From: Trichoplax sp. H2
Taxonomy: Eukaryota > Placozoa > Uniplacotomia > Trichoplacea
Reading direction: 5' to 3'
NCBI GenBank assembly: GCA_003344405.1
Contig: NOWV01000149.1
Coordinates: forward strand, 62,001-126,000
Length of the DNA stretch: 64,000 bases
Shown here in pieces: positions 24,178-38,000 of the stretch. Numbering within the stretch: position 1 is the first letter of the stretch; every line of letters begins with the position of its first letter. The notes under the pieces were generated by a model. The model searched no databases. It saw only the letters and a list, made by a program, of their open reading frames with translations, and was not told the origin of the DNA. The position numbers and the translations under genes are program-made.

Positions 24178-25232
24178 TGATTACATGTAAAACTGGAACG
24201 ACTTTTATGACCATAATCTAGACTGAAAGCCAGTAATATGTTACCGTGATGACATTATCATTGTATCTTGTTCCGTAGAAACTAGTAACTTAGACAGTTT
24301 GTGCGTAGATCGATTAGTTGTACGAATTTTTGAAGTCTACTTCAGCATTTACTGTTAAAAATAATGGTCAGCTTTACTTTTAAAGCATACAGTATTATTG
24401 TGTATGGTGAATATAGACTTTAATGGATTAATAAAATCGATCAAAAAAGTACCACTATTGCAAGAAATAAACTGATTGCGTTATATTACTCAGCACTATC
24501 AGTTGGCTGAATACTACTTGAAAAGCTTTATATATTTCACATTTCATACGAAATATTAGTAGCGCTAAATAATAAGCTGCCTTATTCATTTTGGTGCTAA
24601 ACCTTGGATTAAGACCAAAATCTTCTTTGCGTAATTTTGCATATTTTAAGGTTTTGATTAATATTAATAGAACAACTACAGTCGTATAATAATATTTCCT
24701 GCAAAGTCTATACGATCATTCTCTTTGCAATTGCTATTTATCGATGAATTTTATTAAAAAGTATTCAAAATTCTATCATTCCACACTGAAGTTTTAAGCA
24801 CACATTTATCGTAACTCCCCTAGCTGTTACGATAGCAAGCTTACTAACAGCTGATAGCAAGTTATAAACCTCGGACCTGACTGTGTCATATATGTAAATT
24901 ATATAATCATTGCATCGCCGGTGTGTAGCTTTGCCTAGTTATGATATCAAATATAAACTATTGCGAGATAATATGCTGCAGATTGAAAAGCATGCTAAGC
25001 TTGAACATTTAAACTATATATGGTCGTAGTATGAGCGTTTCAAAAGTACTCATTGCGATGGACTACTTTAAGCAGGTCTTCTTTTGGTTTTCCATGACAC
25101 CTGTATACTATATGGTATACAGCAGAAGCAGGCTGTGACTAGTCACTCTTTTTGACAGACAGACAATTAGGCTCTAACTTTATCTCGTATACATATTTTG
25201 CCAAACTCTTCATAATGACAGTACTTCAGTAT

Positions 25233-25460
25233 GGATAGTCGATTCTGAATCGAGCGATTTTTCTACATTAACAGTTGGTAATGTTACGTTAAATCTTATT
25301 ATCTGTTACCAAGTTTAGCTTGATTACAGCTATATAAAATCGTAAATGTATTTGAATTAGCACGAGTGATTTAGAAAACAAATATGGAAGAAGATCTGTA
25401 CTATGTTCCGTAACTATTTTCGACTTTTACGGTCTTATCTGGTTAGCAAAGTCCGTTAAT
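25233..25460 (+). repeat. Dispersed repeat, copy C
   Basis: Diverged copy of a sequence also found at 50467-50690 and 50873-51100. Shared blocks are GTCGATT, TTACGTT..AT.TTATTATCT, ACCAAGTT..GCTT, AGTGATTTAG.AAA and AAAGTCCG, in the same order and orientation. Confidence 0.65.
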
Positions 25461-26074
25461 CGATAATACTGTATAGCTCAGCAGGATTTACCGTTAATCG
25501 CATTAAACTAAATTATACATAATTGTCGATTAAAGCAGTTCCCGAATAATTATAAATGATATAGTCATGTTTTTATTTCATTTTGAGCCGTTTCAGCGGC
25601 ATCTTTGGATATATCGTGGAAAAATTATTGGGTCTAGTGTATAATTTAGCGAAGTAAAAAACGACTTCACATAGGAGGATTCATGTTGCTTTATTAATTA
25701 TTAAATTATACAGGACTACCGATTAATTCAACTATTTCAAATTCGCATAAATGACAATCAGTGTTTTCTTTTACATATCGAATAGACAGCCGCGACATGC
25801 TGATTATGAACTCTATCTGAGTGTTCAAATTATTAGACAATGCTGTCAATTAATATGCCTAAAATGGAGCGTTTGGTATACATCAATTCTAAGGAGGTTC
25901 TTTTCAAAATTGCGAGGCCTTCCACGGCTCTTGGTGTGGAGCTAGTCAGCTGACCTTGTTTACTGGATTGCATAAGAATGTACTGCACATGCTCGGTAGC
26001 AGGCCAACTGGATTGCTTGGAAACGTGAGAGAGACCAACCTGAACTCGTAGTCAAATTGGAGAACTTGGATATC

Positions 26075-26671
26075 ATGGCCAATGTAACAACCGCAAATCG
26101 GAAGCCTCTTATGGATAAAACAGGACAAGCTCCTGCTCCAAGTAAAGATTATCATCAGTTATTGGTCACACATGAAGAAATTATCTGGCGATGGTGGAAA
26201 ATTTCTATGCGAAATAATGCCATTGTTTTTCCAGGGGAAACTAAGATTCCATCGGAAGATTTCGATTACGATGATCGATTGCAGACTGAAATTTTGCGTA
26301 TTTTTGGTAAGGAAACATTGGAAGAAGTAAGACGATTATCCATGTGTAAAGGCGATTACTTAGCTAGTCTACCACTTACAGTATTGATGCAAATTATTGC
26401 TAGCTTGCCGCTGGAAGATATACTGATGTTATCCCAAGTCAATCATTACTTACGATATGTTAGTTCGCTGGACTCGCTGTGGAAGGAAGTCTACATTAAT
26501 TTATGTGGTGCACCAAATGAAGAAATACGCTCCTATGCTAATGAAAATGGCTGGAAGAAGACCCTATTTACAGATAAATTGAAATTAAGAGTTCAATTAG
26601 CACGAAGGAGGAAAGACATGGAATCACCCAAAGCGAATACGTTCATAACGTCTTCTGATTATATAAAGTAG
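26075..26671 (+). CDS. FBXO36: F-box protein, FBXO36-like
   Basis: Single-exon gene of 198 residues (human FBXO36 about 188). F-box proteins recruit substrates to SCF (SKP1-CUL1) ubiquitin ligases; the FBXO36 substrate is not known. The N-terminal family block PAPSKDYHQLLVTHEEIIWR plus WWKIS matches human PPPSKDYYQLLVTRSQVIFR. The F-box lies at about residues 100-145 (LASLPLTVLMQIIASLPLED...LWKEV). The C-terminus keeps the family feature of a W-plus-basic tail (NGWKKTLFTDKLKLRVQLAR). The first ATG in the frame with family similarity is at 26075, but the frame is open upstream to 26000, directly behind a possible acceptor (GGTAGCAG), and the extra codons (ANWIAWKRERDQPELVV) look coding, so a longer spliced N-terminus is possible. 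Confidence 0.93.
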   Translation: MANVTTANRKPLMDKTGQAPAPSKDYHQLLVTHEEIIWRWWKISMRNNAIVFPGETKIPSEDFDYDDRLQTEILRIFGKETLEEVRRLSMCKGDYLASLPLTVLMQIIASLPLEDILMLSQVNHYLRYVSSLDSLWKEVYINLCGAPNEEIRSYANENGWKKTLFTDKLKLRVQLARRRKDMESPKANTFITSSDYIK

Positions 26672-28538
26672 TAAACTGTCAAACAACGTCATTAGCACGA
26701 TTAGATACGATACCACCAGTGCGAATGCAATTTAATCCTTGTACTTAAAGTATCTTACAGCGATAGCTTGAATTGTGAGTATGACATAATTCAATAACTA
26801 AAACATCAAAAATAATCAGATACTCCGTTATCGCTAATTTACTTTGCCAAAAAATTATGAAAGTCAAACCGAAAAAAATTTGAACTACCAATTTGCTAAT
26901 GCTTAACGCCAACGATAGTCAGTTAATTGGTACCATTACTATATGACTAGTAGTTAAATGAATTGTACTTAATTTACATTCTTGTAGATATTGACTAATA
27001 TATTCTGCGGCTAAAGCAACTGTTAACCTGTTAGCGGATAGCTTAGATCATTATTTCTGTATCGCACTGTTCATAATACTTTATATCTTCATAACTATAT
27101 TTAAGCATTGTAGTTAATTATTTTCAATTGAAAATGAAGACCAAATAACAAATATTGTTCTTAAATGATATGAATATACAATTAATTCACGATGCATAAT
27201 TTTATAATGATTTCGAATGCCTATTTATTACAGTGGATATTTTAACCTATAAAATTTTCATTTGTTGCGTATTAAATATGATGGAATAAACGTTCAGCTT
27301 TATAATGCATTGGGGTAGTAATTCCCTTCCATCTTTTGGTTTACCAAGCTTGAACTGTACGCTACGATATACGCTTAAGACTTCTAAACGGTACTGAAAT
27401 TTACGAACTCAGTATAAAGCTCGCTTTTTTAGGCAAGCCCGGTTTCTAGATACCTTACCGGACAGTTAGATTTCTAAACGTCAATGGGATTACCATTAAT
27501 TTATTGGCTAAATCTTTGCATTAGGTCATTATAGTCATTATATAGCTTCTCACTAAAGGTACCACGAATGATAGATTGGAAGTAAAATTTACGTCCATAT
27601 GGTCCTATATGGATAATTCACCATGTTTAAATGCAGTATTGTATAGCTTTTACTGTCCTCTTAAGATTTTCACTATAACAAGTGTTTTAAAATAAAGTAG
27701 CGTCCCAAATTTATCCTATTAATATACAGTAGAGTAGTATCATCAATCTAATAATAATATTGGTCTTCACTCATTGCAGTATCATGCTGTTGTAGCCATA
27801 CCGTATTTAAGCATTGAGTACAAGAATTTGTCTCTTCATCATTTTCATTTATTACTAATTATATTTATTATATATTAGAGCCTCTAAATGAAAGACAAAT
27901 CCAGTGTTGTCAACAAGATTATGATGTACATATTCTATTATTCGGTGAATGGTAAAATTTGTAAGATGATTAAATCTTGTAATTTACTATTGCTTTTTAA
28001 TATAGTAATAATTAACTCATGTTAATTATCTTGCAATAAGATCTACACGAGACACATACATCATAATATGAACAATCTAAGCCTTTTAATCCGTAATAAC
28101 GTATTATATTGTTGGAATAAAATGCCTTCAAAATATTAAAGAACCAATGTTTCTTGTAAAATTGAAATATATAACACATAGTCCGGTTTATCCAACAACA
28201 CTAAGAAGTATCATCCTTTAGTCATCTATCCACAATATATATACACGTACATTACACCAAGATACATTCAACTTCAAATTTTCTTTGTAAAGTCTGACTA
28301 TGTTTCGTCTTAAAGTAATTTTTGGATTTGATATTTTGCGAAGTGACTTTACAAAAGTGCTTCATCAATTTTATTCACAGTCAAAATCAAGGTAATAAAT
28401 TATTCGAGCATTGAAGCTATTTATGATTTAAATCCGGTAAAGTTGAGACACTAGTAAACCTTTATTCACAATTTAAATGAGAAATTCTAGTAAAGTTTTT
28501 ATATCTAATTGTGGTAATTAAGATATTAAAATTATTCT
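26672..28538. other. Intergenic region, AT-rich
   Basis: No gene, RNA gene or strong repeat recognised. Confidence 0.5.
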
Positions 28539-28828
28539 TTAATGTTTGTTTTTACAGGTTCTGTTAACATGGCAACTATTTTCATATTTCAAGTTGGCCT
28601 TAAAACATTTGCAGTGTTTACCTGTGCAAGATGTAAAGCAACAGCAATGGCGAAATCCTTGTTTACTTACAAGTGGTTGTAATCTAGCAGCCTTTCGAAG
28701 ATTGATTGTAACTTTATCGTAAACTTCAAATAAATTAAACCAGTGGAAACTTCTTTTCATCTTTAAGGTATTATCTAAGTATTTAGATGAATAAATATAA
28801 GCTACTATGGCACTGTACGAGGGTTCTT
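28539..28828 (-). pseudogene. Cysteine-rich fragment resembling the C-terminal module of transposon-derived KRBA2-like proteins
   Basis: A minus-strand frame open from about 28828 to the stop at 28539. The end reads NLRKAARLQPLVSKQGFRHC, then CCFTSC, KHCKCFKANLKYENSC, HVNRTCKNKH. The pattern (hydrophobic/basic stretch, SxQG(F/Y), then C.C...C....C.C....L.....CH....C.N) is that of the short cysteine module found at the end of many integrase/transposase-derived ORFs in animals. No integrase core lies upstream, so this is probably a fragment of an old element. An in-frame ATG exists at 28760, and a small real gene cannot be excluded. Confidence 0.5.
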
Positions 28829-29484
28829 AAAAATTCTTAAAATTTTTAACCATATCTAATTTATTACTTGCATTAAAATTTTTCTTGAATTTTTTAGTCT
28901 AAATGGTTTTGGTTGAAAATTTTAATAAAGAGGAACACACTATTTTAAAATTTTTTTTAGTAGCAAGTTACGTTATGATTATTCATTTTTTTAATTCCTT
29001 AACTGAATCAAACTTTACTTGAATTAAAGTAAAATAGCTAATTGCTATTTAGATCTATGTCAAGTATAATTTACAAGAGAACAAAGGTAACAGATTGCTT
29101 TTTATAAATAGTAACCTAAATTGAGCGCTCTAAAAACGTAGAGAATTTTTATAAATGATGCCAATATTTGATTTCGTATATCCAATTGAATGGGAAGTTC
29201 CGAATTTTGTATCAGTACTAGTTTAATAGAGCTTACCAACACCCTCAGAAATCAATCCCACCTATTACTAGTATTAAGGTGATAATTATATCGATATACG
29301 AGAAAGCAAACTGGGAAGTCCATTGATGTTTTGATCAAGTTTTAATCATTTACTTGTGATAATTTTATCCCGATATGTAACATTTGAATATGTTCTAATA
29401 TTATATTTTATATGGACGAAATATAGAAATCGCCATAAGCTAATTGATAAAATTCGCTTTGTAACATCTTTGCATCAATATAGA
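28829..29484. other. Intergenic region
   Basis: AT-rich; presumptive 3' flank of the minus-strand GPCR. Nothing recognised. Confidence 0.5.
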
Positions 29485-30760
29485 TCATACTGTAGTTAAA
29501 GCCATTGCAGGTTCTTTATTTGGAGGATAAGATTGTAATGGCGATATAAGTGGATATAGTCTATCTTCTAAACCAGCCTTTGGAGTCAATTTATTATCTT
29601 GATTTTTAGCAACTAATTGCTGGCCATTACCATTGCTACTAGTACGCGGACCACCGTTGCTACGTTTTGAATATCTAGATGCCCTCGATGTCTTAGTATA
29701 AGTTGCTTGCAAACTTAAACGCAACGATGCACGACGCCGTCTCCTACTAATTCCTAGTAAATTCCATAAACCTCGCCTCATTTCGGAGTTCATAAAATTA
29801 TAAGCGATCGGATTAATGGCGCAATGAGTGAAACTAATTAGAATAGCTATGGAACTAAAAAATCTTAAACCTTCCCTACTAGGATGGTAGGGATCGTCAT
29901 CAAAATAGTTTATAATGAGGACAACGAAAAATGGAGTCCAAGTAAGATAAAATGTACCAATAATGAATACGAAAATAAGAAGTAATTTAAAATCTTTTGA
30001 TGTAATCGGTCTTTTAATATCAGCAGCTCGACTTAATTGACGGTGAAGGCTATTTTGTTGTTTAATTTTTTGTATATGGCCACAAGCCGTTTTAAATACT
30101 ATAGAATAAAGAACTGATAGCAGCAATGCTGGTAGAAAGATATTGACAATAACTAAGACCAGAAAATAGATTTTCTCTCGTGTATGGGTAATAACATGAC
30201 CGCACACATTGATATCCACTTGAGTATAATCATGCCATATTACCATGGGTAATAGTGATAGGATAATCGGTTGCATCCAGATATAAACACTGGCAAGTAT
30301 AAATAATAAAGTAAAGTTAAGCCTGTGCTGAAGAAATGGATAACAAATTGCAATATAGCGATCAATACTAATTGCACAGAAGTTTAAAATGGAAACCATG
30401 ACTAAACCAATACCACATGCATTATAAATGGCGCACCAAAATGGCGCAAATGGCCAATAGCCAAGCAATGCTTGTATCACCATGCCTAAAATCACTATTA
30501 AGGCAAACAAAAGATCGGCAATACTTTGACTGATCATGAAATAATTGGTTGTTGTGCGTAAAAAACGGTTACATAATATAGTAGCAATCACTATTACATT
30601 GCAAACCACGCTGATAATTACTACAGCTAAGCTGAATCCAATAACTATCCATTCACTTGGATTTAAAGGTAGAGCTTCATCAGTGTCATTAGGCTTGGCT
30701 GTATAACCATCATGTCCCGATGATGTTACATTTTTTATTTGATAAGTCAAATTCCATAAG
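29485..30760 (-). CDS. Class A (rhodopsin-like) orphan G protein-coupled receptor, main exon
   Basis: About 424 residues in one exon with seven transmembrane segments. Family marks (numbered from codon 30750): N51 in TM1 (CNVIVIA), D79 in TM2 (SIADLLFA), the C106-C183 disulphide pair, an intact DRY (residues 130-132, SIDRY), TM6 with TWTP (the usual Cys of CWxP is Thr) and an intact NPIAY in TM7. A basic helix 8 region (RRRRRASLR) and a Ser/Thr/Asn-rich tail follow. No ATG lies in frame before TM2. The frame opens at a good acceptor (CTATTTCATTTAG, ending 30761), so a start exon must lie upstream, ending in phase 2; I did not find it. N-terminal NVT and NDT are possible N-glycosylation sites. 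Ligand unknown. It is related to the receptor at 47064-48344. Confidence 0.88.
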
Positions 30761-31834
30761 CTAAATGAAATAGATTAGAAAAAGAATCTGTTAGTTTTCC
30801 CTTATTAATACGAATTAGTCAATGAAATTTTCTTTTATTTTTGATGTGATTTGCATATTTTTTAACGATCTTAACTAAGCAACAATTTATGTAAAAGTAT
30901 AATGATACTAAAGTTATTACACGAGTAAATTACGATCTATTAATTTAGATATCTTTTAATCAAAATTTATTAGGGGAAGGATAGAGCCTACACTTTAATG
31001 GCGATATGCATTTTAGTAAAGTAATTACCCTCTATGAGACATTACATTAAAGTTAAGATTTCTAGAAATAAGTATTTGATGTTGAAAGACATCAAATTCT
31101 ATTAGTTTAATATTATCAAATTTAAACAAAATTTTTAAAGAAATTTTGGTAATAATTGCCATAGCAGTTACATATGAAACTTAAAGCCTGATAAATTAAA
31201 ATTTGATTCCTTCTGTCTACTTTTAGTAATATTCTGTATAATTAAGCACATCTACACTACATAGCTTGAGCAAACATAAACATAAGTTAATCGATATTTT
31301 GGTAATAAAATCAACTAGCTTAATTTTGAGTTAGAATTGTTGATTTAGGTCGATTACATCGCTACAGTTACCGATATTTTTAAATTGGTACCTTTGTTTG
31401 CGATTTCAGTGAATAGGAAAACCTTATACCTACTATTAACTTTAGATTTTATAAATCAAATTACTAGTTTAGATCAAAAACAGAAACAATTGTAGTCATA
31501 AGGTTTCTGTGTCAGGTTAAATGGATTAGTTTGGTGCTTCATAAGGGTGTACTGTAACGTTTGGGATAGTAAACACTAGTTAAGCATCATTGAAGATTTG
31601 AATAAAGTCTTGGAACAAAAGCTATATAATAGATAGTGCAGTAAATATATTACCTCAGAACATTCAAATGCATATTTCTTTTCTAAAATGCTAACTAAAA
31701 CAACTTATAGCAGATATATACAAGGTATAAATATAGAAAAAAACTATAACGTTTAAAATGTAATAATTTTAAGATAAATCAAACTTTTTCGAACTATCAA
31801 TATAAAATATTTAGATTAGACTAAAAAAAGAGGC

Positions 31835-32002
31835 AATTTTAATTTTAAAAGTGATCATATTTACGTCTAATCATAAGTATATGATAAGACTTCAACTTGT
31901 AAGCAACATAAAATTACAGCTGATTTTAATTTTGTAAGTGATCATAATTATATCTAAATATAAGTAGATGATGGGAGTTCAACTTATAAGCAACATAAAA
32001 AA
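31835..32002. repeat. Tandem duplication, about 87 bp period
   Basis: Two diverged copies, each with TTTTAATTTT, AAGTGATCATA, TAAGTA.ATGAT and TTCAACTT.TAAGCAACATAA in order; GTGATCAT lies at 31851 and 31938. Confidence 0.8.
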
Positions 32003-35000
32003 AATAGCTACCCTGATGATAATGAATTATTGCGATTTTTCTACTCGTAGCAACCGATACTGACAATAAAAACGTTGATATTAGTGGAATCTAAACTTAC
32101 TGTCTATTTTCAATCTATGGTTAATCTAATGTAATTGATACTAATAAAATGGAATGAAGCATAATATTTTTCCTAAAGCTGTCATCGGATTTCCTATACG
32201 TAATTTCAAGCTATTGAAGTATCTCCCTGTAATTGATAATTTTAAAACTACTATTTATCGGCAGAATTACACATAACACATATATGAATATGTAATAATC
32301 AACTAGAATAATAGCAATGAAACTAACTGGCATTCGATTGGTTTACTTTTCTGATATCATATTTATTATAGATGCATTACTGTAATATCTTTAGCTAATT
32401 ACAGTAGTTTTACTTTTCAAACGTATATTAGGTACGAAAGTAGCTCATTATGCAAATAAGAACAGTCGGCCAGCTGTATTTCGTGCCAATTCTAATGCTT
32501 AAATGATCTTCAGTAAATTTTTCATTTTCATGTTACTATTCAGTGGTATATCGATGAAATATAATGATCGTTAGATTGAAAGTCTTATTATACAACTAAT
32601 TTTAGTGGCAATGTTTAGGAATAATTCAAATGCAAATTATCAAGATGACGATTGCCCTATACATTCAACAATGATGTACAGAAAGAAACCGTCATTAAAG
32701 TAGACTATTTAAGTTTATCTCTATGAATAAACTAGGTAAGATCTAAATAGAATGAGTAGGATTAAGTTAATTTTATACCATTTCGTGATATGAAAGCATC
32801 ATATAAAGCTATCAAAATCTCTTTGGTTATAGTAAATTTTATCCATACTATATACAGGTTCGACCGAATGATACCAAATAAATCACAATTCAAATATCTT
32901 GAGGCTGCCCATTAACTAAAATATTGTCATTTAATAAATACTTGAGAAAATACATTGTTGTTTTCTATGATAATTAAAAGCAAGTCATATCATTTATGGA
33001 AGTATATTATCAAATTGTTCATCACTTTTCAAAGTAATGTTTCATTTTTCATGACATTATCGTTGTATGAAATTTAGACAATTAAATACTGCAGATACAC
33101 CTCAAAGTACCTCTAAAGTCATGCGTTATCAAACAGAAAATAGCTAATTTAAAGTTATTAACCGGACAGATTCGTTTTAAAATAATATTGTAATGGTGGT
33201 TTAATTCCTTTAAAAAGCAATAAGATTGACGAAAGTAAGGTGAAAGTAAGATCCCTTCAATCATAACGATACTAACATTTATAGAGATAGATCTTATTTT
33301 AAATTGTAAATGCAATTTGCCTGTTTTCATTTTAAATGGAAATCGACAGAAATAACAAATTTAGCAATATTTATCTAAAATTTCAGATCCAAGAAGCAGT
33401 TGAAGCTGAACATAACGAAATTAAATCTTACCAATAACAATTGTCCAACAAAAGGCTCAAAAATATTAAAAATTAGCAATTCTGATAGCAATACGAGTAT
33501 AACCAAGAACAGCCATCACTACTTTAACATTTTATATGTACTTCGGTCGAATTATACGATATTCCAGAATAGTAACGCCGTAAACTTATCTGACTATAGC
33601 GAGTCAGTATTAAATTTGGTAGTGCGGTTACCTTATGGAAGAATAAAATAATGTAAGTGCTTTAATAGAACCTGTGAGAAATGCGATAAACTCTTTGGTT
33701 AAATTTAAAGACTTTATATTGAATGAAGTTGTGAACACGCTAATACTTTACTTTTCTTTTATCAAAATTGACAGACTAAAAATTAGTAAATTTGAGTTAG
33801 AAATGGCTATGAATATATCATATTTTAGTAGCTGCAAGGGGCAGCGGTAGTACTACGAAAAGTTATCTTGTTCTTGAATGACTAGACCAAATGCACAACC
33901 ATGCAGATTTAACGTGCTATGTGTTTTGATTTCAACTATTTTATAAGATATATTTTAATAGCTCATAAATCTAGTCCTTTTATAGCTAATGTTGTCAAAA
34001 GATGAAATAGCAATGGTATACCCAAATATCAAGCAAATCTACCATTTTGATTAATAAAGTTGAATACATAGATATATGCCTTGTAAGTCTTCAGATTATT
34101 ATTAAAATAAAAACAAATATTTGAGATGCAACTTACTCCATCTTAATCATTGGAATACCACTAGGGTGGATTAGGATTTTGTTGAAGCTGAAGATCAGCT
34201 AAATTATGGCGTTATAGAAGAATTGCAATGGAATAGAATATAAAGTACAATCCAGTCAATACTATTCTTGCAATTGGTTCAGCTCTTCTGTAGCCGTTAC
34301 CAGAAATGGATTTATTTTTCAAGTTTCAATGTGTATTCTACTATTTGAATGTCAGCAACATTTAGTAATATCGAAACAATTAGCCCTCGTATATAATTAA
34401 GAATTTACAAATATGTTAGTATTTATTTTTCGTGTCACTTTTAGCGTCTAATAAGCTGGGAAAATAGAAGATAATAGCCTATTTAATATGGTTGCAGACT
34501 GAGTATACAAATAATATATTAAGTTCTTTCATATTCTCTACGTTGACCCAAGTTTAGATTCGGCCCAATTAGCAAGGGGGGATTTCTTATTGTTATTACT
34601 ATCAAGCAATTTTGAACTTTATATCAATCTTGTTATTATTCGTTGCCTAGAGGAATAAGAAGATCTCTCTTGCAGCCATGGAGAGTTCGATTTATGGTTC
34701 TAACAATAGCTAGAGACAATAACTTAGCTATGCAATTCATTATTTCCTAAGGAAATTCCGTGCGTGATCAGTTTTATCATGTTTACAACGGAAAGAATGA
34801 ATGATTGGACAAGTAAACTCAGAGTTAATAATAATTATAATACATTTTTTTAAATGATAGTATCATTTAGAAAACAGTCTTAATTGATTAACCTTAACCA
34901 TAGTTAATAGTCAATTTATTAAATGGAATAGGCAATTAAAATTATATACAAAATTACGTTAAAAAGTAAAATATTCGTTCAATTTGATATCTTTTTATTT

Positions 35001-38000
35001 ACTTACTACACGAATTAAAACCGATATTTAGCATCGAAACAAATTCTGAATCAATTTATCTGTCGAATCAAGTGCTAATTTTTGGTATGTATCGACTTTT
35101 GATGCATTTTATCGCCATATTACCTATCGAACCAATCTGATAGAGTTCTTTTCAAGTAAAATCGGATCAATCATAACCTTAATGAATAGAAAATAATTAA
35201 TGAAGTCGTCATAACTCAAGTAAGGAATTTTAAATAATCACTTTTCTTTGAATCGAAAACTTGAATTAGGTACACCTGTCGTCTAAACAATAATCTTTTA
35301 TTGTCTCAGTACAATGAAGGAATAGGTGTGAGCAAATAAATATTCATTTTCATTCAGTTATTGAGAAAATTTGACAAAAATCATTGCAAGTAAATTACGA
35401 ATTATGAGAATGATTTACTTGATCTGCCATTTCGGTACCTATATTTTAAACTTTCTAATTATGCAATTTTTAGAATGTCAAAGATGACATTTATGCTGAG
35501 GTCGATTACCTCTAGCCTTAGTTACTAAAATTAAGTTTATATAAAAATCAAAATTAATGATCAACTCATATATCACTTTCATATATTTTCATATTCCAAA
35601 ATTTGAATGATTTTTCCTCGCATGTGGTTTACAGATTCACAATGCAATAACTTAATATCTTGCAAAATGGATATTAGGTAGAGAAAATCATTATTTTAAG
35701 TCTTCCTTTTCTTTTCTATTACAAGAGATTAGCAATAGTGTAATAACCAACGTAAAACAAGGGTAAATAAATTTATTGTCTTTTCTAAAGATAGCATAAA
35801 AGTATTCAGTATTGTGACTATATTGTATTTAAATAAAAAATGAGAATGATCTACTATAAATCTCGAGGAAATTAATTATTCTGATTATTCCTTGAATAAA
35901 ATGATGTCGTTATTTGGACGAAGAATCTGAGAATTATATCGGTCCTTTCCAAATTGGAATTATTTCTGACTAATGAGAAGAATCTTAATTATACGGACTT
36001 CAAAAAATTTGAACATATTGACGTAACTTAGACCGGAAATTGGCAAACGACTAACACTTACATAAATTGAAGTTGAATTTATATTTGACCAGTGTTACAA
36101 GGGTATGACTTATTTATTCTCGTGCAGTACAGGTTTCGACATAGCAAGCGGACATCATTAAGAAAAAATAATTAATAATCATATTTTTTATATGCTAGAT
36201 ACCAAATCTGAGACTAATGAATTTTACTAAGGTAGTAAAATTTTCATAACTTGCTTTGTGTACCATTGCTTCTAGTACAATGTTTTCAAATTATGTTTTG
36301 TCCTATACCTACCTTAAAAACTTTTTAATTAGTGTAATAAGTTAAAAATCGATTGGATATGTAGCAAAATTACGCCATCCATATTTACAGTATCGTAAAT
36401 TCAACAATCATTCAATTTCCAATTCGCACTATTGATAAAACTTACCCCGACAGATTCTATGAATACGAATGTCTATATATGTTATCTTATAGAATTTATT
36501 TTGCTGCAAGAAAAAGCAAGCAAACTTACGGGTAATAGATTATGCATTATATAAGCTTCATTTTATTAGCATTTATAATTATGACTTGCACATGCTAGTG
36601 ATTAAAGAGATATTACTACTTCTTGGAACAGATACATTTGTGGGTAACTTCTAACTGCCAATTGGAATCAACTTTATCTACGAATATTGAAAGATATTGC
36701 TGTTGAGACCGAAGTAACTAGTAATGCATTACTTTAAAAAATAGAACAAGTGAAACATGAACCTTTATATTCTATCATATTATTAAACAAGCTGCCACAT
36801 TTGCCGAAAAAGAAATTCTATTTGAATGAAATTGTCGCAAAGCCGATGCTATAAATGAAGTGGCTGATGAATTATAATAACGAAATACTGTATCGTTAGC
36901 ATATACCAAATCCTCCAATTTTTTTACAGTATTGGAATCAAACATCGATTCTCCAAATTAATTGAAAAATTCTCTTTACGTTAAACTAATGCATATGAAA
37001 TAGCCTTATTGCTTATGTTTTTTTTAATTTTGGTTCGCAATACTGTTTGAGCCAAGCAGTAAATCTTGTTTAGTGAGTAAATACTGAAATTTTTAGAAAG
37101 CTGTAGCGTAATTAAGCTAAGGCAGATTTGGTAGTTATTATAAATGTGTAAGCACAAATCAATATAAGTTATCGCATTTGTAGTAATGATAAATTAAGTC
37201 ACACATAAATACAGAATGGACATAGATGTAAAAGTAGGATTAGCGTAAAATTAACCATTATCAAAATAATTACTAAAAAAAAATAATTCACAAAACAAAG
37301 AAACCCTTTGAAATAGTTACTCGGCATGCTTGTCCATGAATTACGAGCTTGATAGTCTATTTTAATTATATTTAATAGATAATCTGAAGGTTATACTGAG
37401 AGACTGTGAAGAATGACAATGATTTGAGATCCTGATGAGTCAGGTAAACATTCCCAGTCTAGATATGGTTGCTAATTAGTATAGCAAGATAAGTGTTCTC
37501 AAATTCTGGTCGTACTGCAATAATGTAGCTCAAATTGCTTATTTAGATTGCACGGTACAAATAGACTAGTTCTAGCTTATTTACATACTCGTGTTAGCTA
37601 GGAAACAACTGCGTTCGAATAAAATTTTTATCAAAATTTATGAAGACTTCGTAATTCTTTTCTAATAAGCGATCGATTTTTGTGCTTAATAAGGTGAACA
37701 GCGTACTGTGTATAATTATATCTAGATAATGCACAATATTAAATTGTGCATTATTTCTGTTATACAGTTTGCTCTTGGAAAACCCCCGAAGAAGCAAACA
37801 GATTTTAAGTGTTAAAATGTTTAAAACTGCCGTTTAATTCGTCATTGCATGCTATTGTTCAATCAAGCTGTAAATTCTTTACTGCTCTATAAGTAATGAT
37901 AATAATTTCGAGATGATAAGCATATTAGAATAAATTACTGTATAGTTAACAGTCGATTCATAAGTTTCAAGTTATAACTTTCGACTTGTTTCATTCTTAC

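Larger units (their letters stand above)
20678..26074. other. 5.4 kb intergenic region
   Basis: No complete gene recognised. It holds a poly(A) tract (about 22157-22169), a plus-strand exon-like frame at 24035-24177, one copy of a dispersed repeat (25233-25460), an 18-bp palindrome GTATACTATATGGTATAC-like near 25102, a short open frame at 25855-25953 and an open stretch immediately upstream of the F-box gene. Confidence 0.5.

Noticed and set aside
26057-26074. Non-ATG start for the F-box gene
   Set aside because: It begins at TTG; the first ATG in frame is 26075. If the protein is longer, splicing is a better explanation.
33387-33651. Possible exon after a TTTCAG acceptor and an overlapping 83-codon frame
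   Set aside because: The spliced frame ends after 16 codons and the longer frame is N/S/L-rich as expected by chance in AT-rich DNA.
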